A stretch of DNA of 64,000 bases. It comes from Larimichthys crocea (taxonomy: Eukaryota; Chordata; Actinopteri; Sciaenidae). This document shows positions 11,126-23,600 of the stretch, piece by piece. The translations under genes were made by a program, and so were the position numbers. Within the stretch, counting starts at the first letter, position 1. The number at the start of each line of letters is the position of its first letter. Under the pieces are notes generated by a model, which saw only the letters and a list, made by a program, of their open reading frames with translations, did not search any database and was not told the origin of the DNA. The stretch is from contig NC_040011.1 of the NCBI RefSeq assembly GCF_000972845.2, positions 21,611,067 to 21,675,066 on the forward strand. Reading direction: 5' to 3'.

Positions 11126-12686
11126 CTACTCCTTGCTGCCAGAGACCTGGCAGCACCTGCTCTCACACAGCTGAGCCCCATTTGGCTTGAGGGAGGAAGC
11201 AGTTGAGACCCTCAGTATGGCTTGAAGATGCCCATCAGTAACTTTCGACCTGTACTTTGACTTATTAAAGTTCATGGTGGAGAAGAGCTTTTCACGCAGA
11301 TATGTGCTCCCAAAAAGGCACATGGTCCGTTTGAACATCCTGGAAAGCTCAGGGAAGGTGGGGGGCAATTCTCTCAAAAATTGTCCAAGCTTGTGTACTT
11401 TTCCACTCACCTCCCTGAACTTGGCTTTGAGTTCAGAATTGCACTGCAGGTCAATGAGCTCCATTTGAAGCACAGGAGGGGCATCTTGCACATCTAAGGA
11501 GAAGGGGTCAGCAAAAATTTGCAAAGTGGCTCTGTGTGTCTTGAAGTCTAAAAACCTGTGATCAAATTCCTCCTGTAGCTTCACAATGGCATCAGCATAC
11601 TTATCACCACTGAATGGTGTGCCCACATCCATGACTGCCCTGCATGCTGAAATGGCAAAGGTTTGTCTGAGAGAGCTGGGCTTTCATTGACACAAGTTTT
11701 AAGGAGAGTGCTCTCATGTTGTCATAGGCAGCACTAACAAGCTGCCCCAGGCCTTGTAACTTCTTGTTCAGTACATTCAGCTCCTGTGTGATGTCAACAA
11801 GAAAAGCTAAGGCCTGCTGATGGATAAAGCAGTGCAGAGCAATGGCCTCCTCCACACCCTCCTCTTACAGTTTTCTTTGAACTTGTGCCACCAGTCCATT
11901 TCTCCTGCCTGTCATTGATGGCGCTCCATCGGTTGTTATTCCAGCAACCTCTTCCATGGCAAACCGGCATCCACAATGGCATCACACAGCTGGCGGAATA
12001 TCTCCTGAGTGGTGGTCTGGCCATGCATAGGAATCACTGTGAGCAACTCCTCCATCACTTTAAAATTGTCGTTAACACCATGGGACATACATTGCGAGCT
12101 GTGCAGTGTCAGTGATGTCTTTGCTCTCATCCAAAGCGACTGAGTATGCACAGAAACGTTTGGCTTCCTCACGCAGTTGATCGTGTATGTTACCTGACAG
12201 GTCAGGAATGCGCTCTGCCACTGTGTTGGCTGAAAGGCTGATGTTTCCAAACTGACCCTTCTTTTCTGGACTGACGCCTATACTTGCAGCCCGTACTGTA
12301 ACATGCACTTTTTGATGAACTCGGCTTCTTTGAATGGCTTACCCGCCTTAGCAATCATCTCACTTGTCATGTAGCTAGCTTCGACTGCTGCATCATTCTC
12401 TTTGCTTGCTTTCTTGAAGAAATCTTGTCGCCTCAGTAGACATGTTTTAAGATTGGCGACCCGGTTCTCTCTCTTATCTCCCTGTTATTTTGCATACTCC
12501 TCAGCATGTCTAGTTGAGTAATAACGTGTGATGTTGTACCCGTTGTGCTCTGCAACTTTCTCTGTGCATATAAGACACGTCAGGCTGCCCCTGTGCTCAA
12601 CAAAAAAATATTCGTCTCCCACTTTTCCTGAAATGTCTGTGCTCATCGCCAACCTTTCTCTTCACAGCAGGTTTTGAGAAAGACAT
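11126..12686 (-). pseudogene. hAT transposase remnant, GTF2IRD2/Charlie-like
   Basis: Reading leftward from an ATG at 12684-12686, several frames join into one protein. It starts MSFSKPAVKRKVGDEH, a typical N-terminus of GTF2IRD2-like/FAM200-like hAT proteins. A BED-type zinc-finger region follows (CLICTEKVAEHNGYNITRYY), then the catalytic region with ALDESKDITDTAQLA, ITTDGAPSMTGRRNGLV and an HCFIHQQAL stretch. The last frame, open from 11632 to 11126, ends in the dimerisation region (LFGSTYLREKLFSTMNFNKS). Frameshifts near 12640, 12100, 11890 and 11640 and a TAA after EEYAK near 12487 make it non-functional. Family knowledge: such transposases move DNA by cut-and-paste, and one was captured in mammalian GTF2IRD2. 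Terminal repeats were not located. Confidence 0.85.
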
Positions 12687-12854
12687 GACTGGGGCTGGAT
12701 ATATTTTCCTTCCACTTGGTGTCGCTCCGGAATCACGTTTCAACCAAGTGACTAAATGTTGCTAATTCGTGTTGGCTAACTTGACAACAAACACCACCGG
12801 AAGCTGTCAGGGCAATTGTTGACAGACCGCGAGAATGCTTCTCATGTACACAGT

Positions 12855-13512
12855 TAGAGTTGTCACGATACTAAAATGAGACAAAGTATCGCGGTTCCGG
12901 GTATTATCGCGATACTGCTGCCTTTTTTTATTATTATTATTTTTATAAACTGCAATGTATTTGTACAAGTTAGTTTGAAACAACGACGTTTGTTTTTTAA
13001 GCAAAATTAGTGTTGCCACTGACGAAGACGCCACGGCAGACTCGCTGCTCGGGCCCGGTGCTTCTGCCATGGTGAGTGTGTTGTCTCGTGTCGGCGAGAC
13101 AGAACTTTAGTTTGTTGTTTTGTTTTGAAGCGAGTTTCTATCGAAGCGGAGCGGTCTTCATGGAGTCGTTCTTGGCCGGCAGAAAACACAAACAGCCAAT
13201 CAGCTAACAGACGGGCGGACCCAGCGTGCGGAAACAGCCATCATATCCTGGGACGTCACCAGTAACAGGCAAACAGCCAATCATTCAGCAGCTGTGTAGT
13301 TCGGTTTGGGTTCCATGTTGGTTGTTTACAAAGGAGTAGCATGCAGTGAGAAGCCGGGAGGAGAGCAGAGGCGGCCGCTATGTAGCGGAGACTGGCACCG
13401 GTAGTATAGTAATCCACGGTAGTACCGTCGTATAAAATTTCTAGTATAGTAGCAACGGTTATAATTTGGCACCGCGGGGTACCGTGTATACCGTGGGTAT
13501 CGTGCAACTCTA
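12855..13512. mobile_element. short hAT-type element with TAGAGTTG ends
   Basis: The left end reads TAGAGTTGTCACGATAC and the right end is the complement of TAGAGTTGCACGATAC, close to the TAGGGCTGCACGAT ends known from fish hAT elements. The subterminal sequence carries repeated GTATCGCGG and ACCGTGG palindromes. Flanks share TACACAGT-like and TAACACAGT-like sequence, a near but imperfect 8-bp duplication. A minus-strand frame starting at 13070 (MAEAPGPSSESAVASSS) resembles the first residues of hAT transposases and may be a relic first exon, but there is no complete transposase. Confidence 0.65.
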
Positions 13513-13784
13513 TAACACAGTACACACTTATTATTTCGCTCATCATTTTTTTTCCACTGTTATTTTGACCGTATATGTGAATCCGACACAAGTGAGGTGC
13601 GATGTACGAGCGAGCGAGTGACAGAGAGGAGACACTGGGCGTGTACGGGCATAAACTGAAACGGGCCAGTAGAAATGAAAGAGGAAAATCACAGAATACA
13701 GGATATGTCCAGGACACCAGCACGTGAGGGAGGGAGGATCGGATGGTGGCTCAGGTAGCAATGAGGAACTGTACGTGAGCTCCA

Positions 13785-14158
13785 CCCTGTAAGCTGCACA
13801 CCTGTAAGCTGTACACCTGTAAGCTGCACACCTGTCAGCAGCACACCTGTAAGCTGTACACCTGTCAGCAGCACACCTGTCAGCTGCACACCTGTCAGCA
13901 GCACACCTGTAACTGCACACCTGTAAGCTGTACACCTGTCAGCAGCACACCTGTCAGCAGCACACCTGTCAGCTGCCACCTTCAGCAGCAGCAGCACACC
14001 TGTCAGCTGCACACCTGTAAGCTGCACACCTGTAAGCTGCACACCTGTAAGCTGCACACCTGTCAGCTGCACACCTGTAAGCTGCACACCTGTCAGCAGC
14101 ACACCTGTCAGCTGCACACCTGTAAGCTGCACACCTGTCAGCTGCACACCTGTAAGCA
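13785..14158. repeat. 15-bp minisatellite, about 25 copies
   Basis: Units of the form CACACCTGTAAGCTG or CACACCTGTCAGCAG repeat head to tail, with one interruption near 13975-13995. Because 15 is a multiple of three, long minus-strand frames (13543-13935 and 13689-14168) read as TGVQL or DRCAA repeats. These are by-products and not genes. Confidence 0.95.
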
Positions 14159-14366
14159 GGTGCTCCATGCAGACATCTCTCAGACTTTATTTTGTAGGCT
14201 AAGGACAGACTAGATCCTGATCGTTTTGGATATAAAGCGCCCTATCTTCACCCTTACTGATTATTGACTTATAACCTAAGAAATCTCTCGGCTGCTGTCC
14301 AGTCCGGTAATAACAGGTCTCTGTGAGTGTCTGCTGTGAGTTTAGGGGGCACGTCAGCCAGAGCTG

Positions 14367-14368
<2 letters not shown>

Positions 14369-14406
<38 letters not shown>
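14369..14406. repeat. (GT)n microsatellite
   Basis: A nearly pure GT run of about 19 units with one interruption near its end. Confidence 0.97.
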
Positions 14407-14411
<5 letters not shown>

Positions 14412-14469
14412 GGTGAATGAGTGAGTGAGACTGCTGCCTGCTGAACAGAGGGTCGCAGGAAGAAGGATC

Positions 14470-14700
14470 TGAAGTGCCCCTGTTTCGGCTACAAAAACAC
14501 GCCGAACTGATCCGTAACCAGCCCAATTTTTATCCACCCGCCCAAACCCATTTTTGCCCGCAAAACAGATTGCAAATCCGCCCATCTAGCAACCCTGAAC
14601 CTTAGCCGCACTAACACTAAACTTTGATGTCAAGTAGGAGGCCACAAAATATCGTCCAGCGGGCCGCAATTGGCCTGCGGGCCACGAGTTTGAGACCCAT
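14470..14700 (-). mobile_element. hAT-like MITE fragments
   Basis: The sequence ending CCCATCTAGCAACCCTG at 14597 is the complement of a CAGGGTTGC-type hAT terminus. Immediately after it, 14640-14700 contains GCGGGCCGCAATTGGCC and TGCGGGCCACGAGTTTGAGA, the GGCCCGC-rich end common in other fish hAT MITEs. Only one terminus of each is seen, so boundaries are approximate. Confidence 0.45.
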
Positions 14701-16199
14701 GCTCTAGAGTCTAGAGCATCAGTGAACACAAAGCAGAGGTCAGTGCCTTTGGCTGGAGGAACAGCAGGTATCACACATGTCCAGCTGAATGTGACTGACT
14801 GAGCAGTTACCTCTACTTTTCCTCACTTGTAAATTGGGTTGGCTTTCAAACTATGGTGGCCCTGAATAAGATTTTGTTCGTGGTCCATTCCATGAAAAAA
14901 CACCTGATCACACAGAGTGTTGGAGGAGGATGTAGAAGGCTGTGGTATGTCTGTTATGACCTCTGCAGATACAGTCATATCAGAGCGGGAGGTAGGAGCT
15001 CATGGATACATGTTTCCTCCCTATAGGTCATCCAGACCTATTCATGAACCACAAAGAAAATACACATTTATTTAAATTAACACAAATTTGCATATGCAGA
15101 TTCTTTGCAAATGTACTTAAATAAATAAAAAATAAATATATGATAGGCTTCTTGCTTTTATCAAAAACCAGTGGATCTACAGTTATGCAATCTACTGAGC
15201 ATCCCTGTAATAAATTAGAGAGGTGTTGGTTATTATTATTGTAACTGAGGGTGTTGCTCAGTTGTGCTGTGGCACAGGGTCTAGTTTACAAAGTGCCACC
15301 CTTTAGAAAACATCTACAGCATCATTACTCTCATAATGTATTGTTCAGCGGTTCACCTCCTACAAATGAATATTTGATAGTTAGTGTTATTCACTTCACA
15401 GTAAACTGGGTAACTTTAGTTACTTACAAGTTAAAAGTAGTCAGATGCCAAATGTAATGCCTGCATGTTTGAGTCCCCTGGTCTCTACAGAAAGAGGCAC
15501 CAGTTGTTCTCTGACCCACAATTAACCCTCACATGGTTCACTAAATATAGAAATCCTGCAGCACCTGTTGCCCCTGGTGTTAGATAGAGGGCAAGAGCAT
15601 TTGTTTTAGAGATTAAACAGCCACAGTAACTGATTTTACAGGAAGTGAGACTTCAGGAGAGCAGATCACTCTGATTTATGACTATCAGCAATCATAGATT
15701 TTACTTTATATTTTCAGAAGGAAATATTGTACTTTTTATTCCAATACACTGATCTGACAGCTGCGCTTTCTTTTCAATTAAGATGTTATAAAAAATTAAA
15801 TACATGGTCAGACAGGTTGACTGTTGATTTGTAATTATTCATGTTCAGGTTCAGTTCTTTGTTTTAGTATTAACAATACATAGTCAGGTTAGATTGCTGG
15901 GTTAGAACTTGAATACATGGCTGTGGTGTAAATGTTTGTGAAGGCTGGCAGAGCATCTATTAGGCTCAGCCGGGACCCCAGACAGTCAGAGAGGGAGTAA
16001 TAGACTATAGAGTCAATAAGGGATATCCCGGAGGCCTCATTGCAGTGTTTGTAATGCGTGTTCAGATGATGTGGTGTGTTTACTGCATCAGCAGCCTCCT
16101 CGCCCATTGCTGGAGCATAGAGTCGAGCTGAAAGGCGCACAGCCGCTGTCCAGAAGGACTCAACATTTGGAGCAGCGTGGGTAGAAGAAACAGAAGAAG
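14701..16199. other. kcnk18 5' flank
   Basis: No other gene is seen in these 1.5 kb. The kcnk18 transcription start and promoter must lie here, but no strong TATA box, CpG-rich block or upstream non-coding exon can be picked out by eye. Confidence 0.45.
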
Positions 16200-16431
16200 A
16201 TGTCAGTGGCATTGAAGAGAGGGATAAGTGCTGAGACAGAGTCCAGAAAATGCGCCGCGCGTCTCTGGAGGCTCTTTCCTCACCTTTTACTGTGTCTGTC
16301 TCTGGTGGCTTACGCAGCGCTGGGTGCGCTCCTGTTCCAGTGCATTGAAGGAGGCACCGCCGTGTCCACTACCCAACAGGATTACCGGCAGTTCCTGGGT
16401 CAGATTGTCAAAACCGTCCAGAATCAAAGCG
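16200..16431 (+). CDS. kcnk18: kcnk18 coding exon 1
   Basis: Residues 1-77 plus the first base of Gly78. It contains the cytosolic N-terminus, TM1 (FPHLLLCLSLVAYAALGALL) and the start of the extracellular cap. The donor is G|GTAAGT. Confidence 0.93.
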
Positions 16432-17629
16432 GTAAGTAAGCACAAAGGTCTGATATCATCAGACTTTAAGAGCTAATACATCTGGACCTCAGCACGCGCA
16501 TTTCGAGACTATGAGACTTACAGTATCATATTAAAAATAATAAATATTAATTATTCCGAGCCTGAACTCCACATTACACAATTTCTCCATGTTTTCAGAT
16601 AACGCCTCCTGTACACAAGAACAAATAGTGAGCCAGGTGGAGAAAAAGATGGACCAGTTCAAGTCCATATGGTTCCAGAGACCTAAGAACTGGACTTTTT
16701 TCGGCTCCATGTTCTTCTGCTGCACTGTATTCACAACCGTTGGTAAGTTTACAGCAGAAGTCTATACACATTTTTGGACATTTTGGTACAAAATCAGCTA
16801 ACCAGCTGTTGGTAGGTTACTACTTCCTCTGTTTGAAAAGAGGTCAACCACCAGTGAATGATCTTATAAGCATGGATGGGGCGATTATCTGCAAGTAGAA
16901 GGAGCATCACATCACACACATCATCATCAACTGACCTTGCATGTGCTCCTTCCAACTGGGTTTATTTGGTCAGTTAGTGAGAGAGCCCCAAAACAAGGAC
17001 CACTGTAAAGAGGAGGAAAATGTACTGGCTGGTTTGTCAACATGAGTTACAGTACTAAGTACTGCAGCTGTCATTCATATTTACAGTGTATAATATTTAA
17101 TTGAAAATTTAGCCAAATACAAGAAAATGGTTGGAATACAACATTGTGTATATGATATGGTAATGATTCATTTATTTTGATAAATTTACAATGGCAGTAT
17201 GATTCTCAAACAATTATTTGGATTAATTGTGCGTATAGGAGTATACAGTATGTGAGGGCGTGAGTATTTGCAGCTCTGGGTCATTTGATCTTCATACAAA
17301 AGAAGTAGAGGCACAAAGTCATGACTGCATCTCTTTTAGAGCAATGTCTCAACTGTCTGTCTCCTCTGTGCATTTGGAGTCGAACATTGTATGTGATCTG
17401 AACACGGTGTGACTTGGGTTAGCTCAGGAAACTGAGTTGGCAATAACTACTCCCAGTCAAACATCTCTCTCAAGGTTTCTTTCATATACTGTAGTTTGTA
17501 TACTGTAGCATATAGCAATCACAAATGCTGACACGGCAGTCTTATTCCCATCTTCAACTCATCCCATATCATATCATCATATCTACCACAATACCTCCTG
17601 CACACCATGAGCTACATTTACAGTGATCA

Positions 17630-17662
<33 letters not shown>

Positions 17663-20600
17663 CTCATCATCTAAGGCTGATGGGAATTTTGAAGTATTTG
17701 GTCAAAAACCCAAATAATGAACAAATTAAAACTCTGCTCTGAAGATTGCCCTAAATGAAAAGGAAAAGAATTTCGTGGTAATCAGTGTAATTCAAAATCT
17801 AAATTAAATTCCTAACCAAAAAATGTCAACCTGCAGGTGGTGGTACAAAAAGGTTTGGAAAAACAGTCAGTTTGTCAGTCTCATCAGGTTTAAAGGATAC
17901 AGTTAAATACCATCAGCATAACAGTCATATGCAAGAGATACCTTTCATTTTTCTAATAATGTGGATGGAAATGGAAAGGGAAGTAAATAAATAGAAAATA
18001 TTAAAGGACCCAAGACAGAACCCCGAAGCACCCCACGGAAAAGAGCAGACATGTAGGGACCAAGTGACACAGAAATGCCAAGGGCACAATCGCTTTTTCA
18101 GGAGAGGCGGATCAACTGCATCTTGAAATAAGCAGGGACACAACCAGATTGCAAAGAACCATTTATGATCAAGACCAGACATGCAAGTAAAATAGCTATA
18201 GGGCATGAGGAAGTTTTTGTACTGTGCACAAGACCAATGAGGTCTTGCAGGGAAATGATAAGCTGACAATATTTCACACATATTTCACTAGATAAATTAA
18301 AACCATGGTCTACTGGTGGTGGCAGAGGAAAAGCCAGAGGATCACCAGAGTCATTAGGATTCATCTTCTATGGACCATGAATGTCTGTACCAAATTATAC
18401 AGCAATCCATACAATAGTTTTGAAGTTATTTGACAACCTAATGGAATTGCTAAAAGAACCGTCAAGGGATGACCAAAGTTATTTTGATTCATGAATGGCT
18501 ATACAAAAATATAATTACCAGTAACTGCTGAGAGATTTCTACTCTCACTGACCCTAAACTTGTTAGTCTCGCTTTGTAAAACACCCTGAGGTCAGGTGAC
18601 CAAACTGCACTGATATGTCACTTGTCAGACCTTCAGAAACAAGCCTTTGTGACACTGAGAGAAAACTGACTTATCATTCTTCTGTTGGAAGTGTTCTCTG
18701 TTGTGGTCTACTTTACTTGTGGTTTAGTGCACTTTGGTGCTAATGACTGTGTGTTCAGCTCCTATTGACGTTGCCAGGCAGTAAAAGTGCTAGCCGCATA
18801 TTACTGTGGCTCAGGCAATGTGTAACAAGCAGTAAGCCGTCTGTGTACATGACAGGGGGTCTGGTTTTGTTCATAATAATACTGTATATGACAACTGTTG
18901 GAACAAGGATTTACTTTCCTAGTAAACATGGATCAAACCAGTAACCATTTGACTGGAGGAGGGTAAGGTGAGCTGAGCGAGATTTCATTCTGGGCATAAT
19001 TACAAATTAAATCACATCCAATAATATCTGTATATATGAACTGCCTCAGCCTCTCCTGCTTAGGTTGCCCTGGTTGAGTGACAGATAGACTGAACTACAT
19101 GACGGCAGATGTGTGCCGACAAATTCTAGTGATAGTCAATATTTCTATTTAACAGTGATCAATAATCTGAGTTGTTGCTTAGAGAGGTAAAACCACAGAG
19201 AATTATTACCAACTATGCAACTCACAGAGTTTGAGCACGCTTGAACTCTTTTAAATTGACAACTGTTTTCAGCAATGAAGCTTTAAAACCCATTGTGCAT
19301 GACCTGCTCAGCACCAAATGACAGATGCACAAGATCTGCAACTAGCTGGTGAAAATGGTGGAGCATTTAGGAGCTAAAGAGTTCGATATTTCTCTCACCA
19401 GTTGAACTAAAAGACTCATCAACATTCATCATGTAGTCAGAAACATAATTCTAAGTACATGCAAATGTAGCACTGTGTCTGTAAAATCTGAAATCAATTA
19501 CTGCAGGTTTCAAATGAAGTTTTTTGACCTGGTCTGAGCCCATATTTATCACATGACCCAGAATAGAAAATTGGTCTTAACTAGTCCCTCACAGAGCACA
19601 GAACTGTCATGAACATTACATTACATTACATTGCATTTAGCAGACGCTTTTATCCAAAGCGACTTACAGAGGAGGACATAAGCTGAGAAAGGTGTAAAGG
19701 AGCACAGAGTAGTTGTTAGTTTTGTTAGTTTTGTTAGGCAGGGAAGCATTCTCGAAACAGAAAGGTTTTTACAAGTTTTTTAAAGGTAGAAAGGGATGTT
19801 GCTGTTCTAGTAGCCGTTGGTAGGTCATTCCACCATTTGGGGACGACCACAGAGAAGAGTCTAGAGTCACCTCGCTTTGCGAGAGGCGAGGGTACAACTA
19901 GACGGTTTGTATGAGCGGAGCGTAGCGCCCTGGTCGGGACGTGAGCCTTTAGTAAGGCGCTGAGATAGGCAGGGGCAGATCCTGAGGTGGTTTTGTAGGC
20001 TAGCGTCAGAGCTTTGTGTTTAATTCTGGCAGCTACAGGCAGCCAGTGCAGGTCGCTGAAGAGTGGGGTGACATGTGACCTTTTAGGTTGATTGAAAACC
20101 AGTCGCGCTGCGGCATTCTGGACCATTTGCAAAGGTTTGATCGCGCAAGCAGGTAGGCCAGCCAAGAGCGAGTTGCAGTAATCGAGGCGGGAGCTGACTG
20201 TAGCCTGAATCAGGAGCTGAGCGGCATATTGGGTCAGGTACGGTCTGATTTTTCTAATATTGTACAATGCATAGCGACATGACCTCGCTACGGAGGAAAT
20301 GTGTTCAGAGAGAGAAAGACGATCATCTAGTACCACGCCCAGGTTTTTAGCAGCATGGTTAGGGGTAATGGTGACAGTACCAATTTTCAGGTTGAAGTCA
20401 TGGCAGATTGACTCATGGGCAGGGATGACCAGGAGTTCGGTTTTTGACAGATTAAGCTGGAGATGGTGGTCTTTCATCCAAGTTGACAGATCAGAGAGAC
20501 AGGCGGAGATGCGTGCGGAGACCGTGGTGTCGTCCGGCTGGAACGACAGGTATAGCTGTGTGTCATCGGCATAGCAGTGGTAGGAGAAGCCGTGTGAGCG

Positions 20601-23600
20601 GATAACATGGGACAGCGAGGTGGTGTAGATGGCAAACAGAAGGGGACCCAGCACCGACCCCTGCGGCACCCCCGTGGAGAGGGTATGAGTCGATGACAGA
20701 CGACCTTGCCAAGACACATTAAAGGAGCGTCCAGCGAGGTAGGACTCGAGCCAGGAGTGGGCAGAGCCTGTAATGCCCATGTTAGCGAGTGTGGTTAGGA
20801 GTATGTCGTGATTGACTGTATCGAAGGCAGCCGATAAGTCGAGAAGGATGAGTACAGATGATTGCCCTCGTGCTCTGGCTGTTTTTAAGGCTTCTGAGAC
20901 AGATAGTAAGGCTGTTTCGGTGGAGTGGCCACTTCTGAAACCCGATTGCTTTGGGTCAAGTAGGTGGTGATGGGTGAGGAAGTCAGTGATTTGTTTAGAG
21001 ACCGCCCTCTCAATGGTTTTCGAGAGGAAGGGGAGCAGTGACACCGGCCGATAATTTTCAACCGAGGCGGGGTTAAGCGTAGTCTTTTTTAGTAATGGCG
21101 TAACTCTGGCTTGTTTGAAGGCCGCTGGAAATACGCCTGAGGACAGTGAGGCATTAATCACGGATGTGATCGGTGGGACTACTGTAGGAGCGATATCTTG
21201 TAGGAGTTTAGAGGGGATGGGGTCCAGTGGGCAGGTGGTGGGTCGGTTGTTTATGATCAGTTTGGATACCTCGTCTTCCGAGAGAGGGGTGAACGAGGAG
21301 AGAGTTGCGCTGTTGTCTCGGGGGAGTAGCAGGTTGTGACCGGGGGGATCACAAAATTGTTTGCTGATTATCGCCACCTTGTCTGTGAAGAAGGAGGCAA
21401 AGCTGTCAGCAGTGAGGTTGGTGGCAGGTGGGGGTGGGGGAGGATTGAGCAGCGATTTGAAGGCGGAGAAGAGTTTCCGTGTGTCAGTTGTGCTGCTGAT
21501 TTTCTTGTTGTAATATTCCATTTTAGCAGTCGTGACAGATGAAGAGAATGACGCTAGGAGAGATTGGAAGGCTTCTAGGTCAGCGTGGTTTTTGGATTTG
21601 TGCCATTTCCGTTCTGCAGCTCTGAGTGCTGTACGTGACGAGCGGATGGCATCAGTCAACCATGGGCGGGGCTGAGTGGAGCGTGCTGGTTTTCTAGAAA
21701 GAGGGCACAGGGAATCTAGGCATGCGGTTAGTGTGGAACTGAGAGATTCTGCGGCTGCGTTGACATCTAGCGGAGAGAAACTGTTGGGAGGGGGAAGGGC
21801 AGTAGCGACGATTGAGGCGAAGTGGGTGGCAGACAAGTTGCGGAGATTGCGTCGAGAGGTGGTCATGGGTTGAGGGGTGGTAGGTAGTTCTGGGAGGGAA
21901 ACCGTGAAGTGGATGAAGAAGTGGTCCGAGGTATGTAATGGTGTGACCATTATGTCATCAGTTTTGCAGTTTTTGGTAAGGACGAGATCCAGATGATTGC
22001 CATTTTTGTGAGTTGGGGGAGTACTGACTAGTTGCATGTCGAATGAGTTGATGAGGGATAGAAAGTCTGTGGCGTAAGCTTTGCCTAGATGGATGTTGAA
22101 ATCACCGAGGACCAGCAGCGGGCACTCAAGTTCAGGGATTGAGGACAGTAGCGTGTCTAACTCATTGACGAAGTCACCCAGAGGTCCAGGAGGACGGTAG
22201 ATGACGATCACTGAGCATTTGACCGGAGCTATGACTTTGATTGCGTGGTGTTCAAATGAGCAGTAGTTGGTGTTGAGGAGCAGGGGAGCATAGTTCCATT
22301 TGTTGTTAACCAGGACCCCAGTTCCTCCTCCTCGCTTGGAGAGACGGGGGGTATGGGAGAAGGAGTGAGCTGCGGAGAGTGCTGCCTGAGTGGCGGTGTT
22401 TTCTGTTTTAAGCCAGGTTTCGGTGAGGGCCAGTAGGTCCAGGGATAGACCGCTGGCATAAGCTGGGATAAAGTCCACCTTGTTGACAGCAGATTGGCAG
22501 TTCCATAGGCCAACAGAGAAGGTTTTGGTGGGTGTATAGTGTTCCAGTGGCCGCAGGTTAAATAGATTCCTGGTGCGAAGGTTGCGGCGTAGGGGGGTCC
22601 GTGCAGTAGAAACTACGGGGATCTTCTGGAAGCACATGGTGATATAGGTAGGACAGATGGAGGATAGTTTTGCCTTGCTCGGTGGACTCGCGCAGGTAGA
22701 CTCGCTTGTCTTAACCCAAGTAGGTCTTCACACGAGGAGGGCTTCAGACGAGGGCTGACGCTTCCGCTGACGCTGCAGCGCAGAATGCTTGTTGAAATAG
22801 GTGCAGGTGCCACTCCCTGAGTCCGCCCTCTTTTGCAAATTACAAAAGGCTGTGGTTTCGGGGGCGTGTCACTTGTTCACACCTGAGTCCAATCCAGTTT
22901 CGGGTACAGCAGAGTAAAATTAATCCTAGTTAAATTACCTGAAGTGAATTCTAGAAGATCTTACTGTCAGCTGTTGACTCCACACTTTCTTCAAGCTTGT
23001 CCTGAAGATGGGAGTTCACTGTGTCTATTTAAGCTCCTTGATAAGTGAGAAGTCCGCCCTCTTTTGCAAATTACAAAAGGCTGTGGTTTCGGGGGCGTGT
23101 CACTTGTTCACACCTGAGTCCAATCCAGTTTCGGGTACAGCAGAGTATAATTAATCCTAGTTAAATTACCTGAAGTGAATTCTAGAAGATCTTACTGTCA
23201 GCTGTTGACTCCACACTTTCTTCAAGCTTGTCCTGCAAGTGTTCACTGCAGTGAGCAAATGACAAAAAGGGCAAACAACATTGGTATGAAAATATATATT
23301 GTTTGATGTAGATTCTTCAAAGATAAATGATTCACACTGACCATGCAGCAGGAATTCTTTCAGTTTCTGATCATTAATCGTAACAATGCTCAGATGATGT
23401 CATCTATTTTATCCACTGTTAGATTCCAGAAACTTTACTAGACCCTTGAGAAAATAAACCTACATGATTCATTCTGAGATATCTCACATGCAAGAGGAAA
23501 TGTCTCCAAAACTATTAGAGTTCATTATTCACTGACATTTTTGTGGAAATATGATTATTAGATTTAGCTGTACATTGCGGTGGGAATAAAGTGCACCAGC

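Larger units (their letters stand above)
19607..23235 (-). mobile_element. near full-length UnaL2/L2-type LINE
   Basis: The element runs right to left. At the 3' end (19607-19735) are a (TTACA)n tail, which is (TGTAA)n on the element's own strand, and the CGCTTTTATCCAAAGCG stem-loop. Both are hallmarks of the eel UnaL2 group within the L2 clade. One ORF fills 22637-19734. The 5' non-coding part contains a 184-bp unit twice (22821-23004 and 23052-23235) separated by 47 bp. Total length is about 3.6 kb, near the size expected for an intact single-ORF element. It is inserted antisense to kcnk18 in its second intron. No convincing target-site duplication was found. Confidence 0.85.

Noticed and set aside
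13543..14168. Minus-strand frames with TGVQL and DRCAA repeats
   Set aside because: By-products of the 15-bp minisatellite; no start context, splice sites or homology.
14269..14585. Minus-strand frames with a His-Thr repeat
   Set aside because: Translation of the (GT)n microsatellite.
20299..21873. Plus-strand frames inside the LINE
   Set aside because: They are antisense shadows of the reverse-transcriptase ORF.
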